A program made the translations under genes and the position numbers. The notes under the pieces were generated by a model. That model saw only the letters and a program-made list of their open reading frames with translations, did not search any database and was not told where the DNA came from. 64,000 bases of DNA from Ficedula albicollis (Eukaryota > Chordata > Aves > Passeriformes > Muscicapidae). The DNA lies in assembly GCF_000247815.1 (NCBI RefSeq), contig NC_021678.1, positions 7,415,190-7,479,189 on the forward strand. Direction: 5' to 3'. Every line of letters begins with the position of its first letter. The stretch's first letter is position 1. Shown piece after piece: positions 63,016 through 64,000 of the stretch.

Positions 63016-64000
63016 ATGATGGATGGATGGATGATGGATGGATGGATGATGGATGGATGGATGATGGATGGATGGATGATGGATGGATGGATGATGGATG
63101 GATGGATGATGGATGGATGGATGATGGATGGATGGATGATGGATGGATGGATGATGGATGGATGGATGATGGATGGATGGATGATGGATGGATGGATGAT
63201 GGATGGATGGATGATGGATGGATGGATGATGGATGGATGGATGATGGATGGATGGATGATGGATGGATGGATGATGGATGGATGGATGATGGATGGATGG
63301 ATGATGGATGGATGGATGATGGATGGATGGATGATGGATGGATGGATGATGGATGGATGGATGATGGATGGATGGATGATGGATGGATGGATGATGGATG
63401 GATGGATGATGGATGGATGGATGATGGATGGATGGATGATGGATGGATGGATGATGGATGGATGGATGATGGATGGATGGATGATGGATGGATGGATGAT
63501 GGATGGATGGATGATGGATGGATGGATGATGGATGGATGGATGATGGATGGATGGATGATGGATGGATGGATGATGGATGGATGGATGATGGATGGATGG
63601 ATGATGGATGGATGGATGATGGATGGATGGATGATGGATGGATGGATGATGGATGGATGGATGATGGATGGATGGATGATGGATGGATGGATGATGGATG
63701 GATGGATGATGGATGGATGGATGATGGATGGATGGATGATGGATGGATGGATGATGGATGGATGGATGATGGATGGATGGATGATGGATGGATGGATGAT
63801 GGATGGATGGATGATGGATGGATGGATGATGGATGGATGGATGATGGATGGATGGATGATGGATGGATGGATGATGGATGGATGGATGATGGATGGATGG
63901 ATGATGGATGGATGGATGATGGATGGATGGATGATGGATGGATGGATGATGGATGGATGGATGATGGATGGATGGATGATGGATGGATGGATGATGGATG
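63016..64000. repeat. 15-bp satellite-like array (atgatggatggatgg)n, runs off the window
   Basis: The unit is three GATG-type tetranucleotides plus one ATG triplet. It repeats without any visible deviation from 63016 to the last base, about 65 copies, so its true length is unknown. It probably arose when a (GGAT)n tract lost one base and the resulting 15-mer was amplified. Open frames of the type MMDGW on plus, and all three minus frames, are by-products. Confidence 0.98.

Noticed and set aside
62981..64000. CRISPR array or coding repeat (MMDGW)n
   Set aside because: There are no spacers and the unit is a derivative of a tetranucleotide microsatellite in eukaryotic DNA.

Overview
The window looks like noncoding DNA from a bird, most likely a passerine. 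The evidence is four interspersed repeats. There is a chicken-repeat-1 (CR1) LINE reverse-transcriptase fragment on the minus strand at 6081-7125. There are two 5'-truncated CR1 3' ends on the plus strand at 25234-25452 and 30380-30606. There is also a short element at 53239-53378 with a tRNA-Ile-like head joined to a CR1-like tail, an architecture described for passerine SINEs. I found no protein-coding gene, no functional RNA gene and no CRISPR array. Open reading frames are short and scattered, or are by-products of stop-free tandem repeats.

Layout. 1-5205 is unremarkable single-copy sequence. 5206-5669 is a 41-bp minisatellite with ten identical copies and one variant copy. 6081-7125 is the CR1 RT relic, interrupted by about 260 bp that could be a solo LTR. 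From 8.5 kb onwards two-copy tandem duplications recur: 120 bp at 8.5 kb, a nested 1011/453/82-bp set at 11.7-14.35 kb, 118 bp at 20.1 kb, 52 bp at 29.3 kb, 95 bp at 31.6 kb, 27 and 90 bp at 41 kb, 71/52 bp at 50.2 kb, 1113 bp at 56.5-58.7 kb and 65 bp at 58.7 kb. The last 1 kb is a nearly pure (GGAT)n-derived array in which a strict 15-bp unit repeats to the window edge.

The most unusual signal is a shared architecture at three loci in the 42.8-50.0 kb stretch: a short word plus a poly-T tract is tandemly duplicated, and a run of 22-32 C sits exactly at the duplication junction. A fourth, 60-base C run at 31829-31888 lies 49 bp after another tandem duplication. These may be real G/C-tract-associated rearrangements or an assembly/consensus artefact; raw long reads would decide.

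No genes work together here. The window is best read as an intergenic or intronic region with old retroposon debris, recent local tandem duplication, and a few stretches that could be regulatory (weak candidates at 7.3, 28.3, 29.1 and 46.8 kb).
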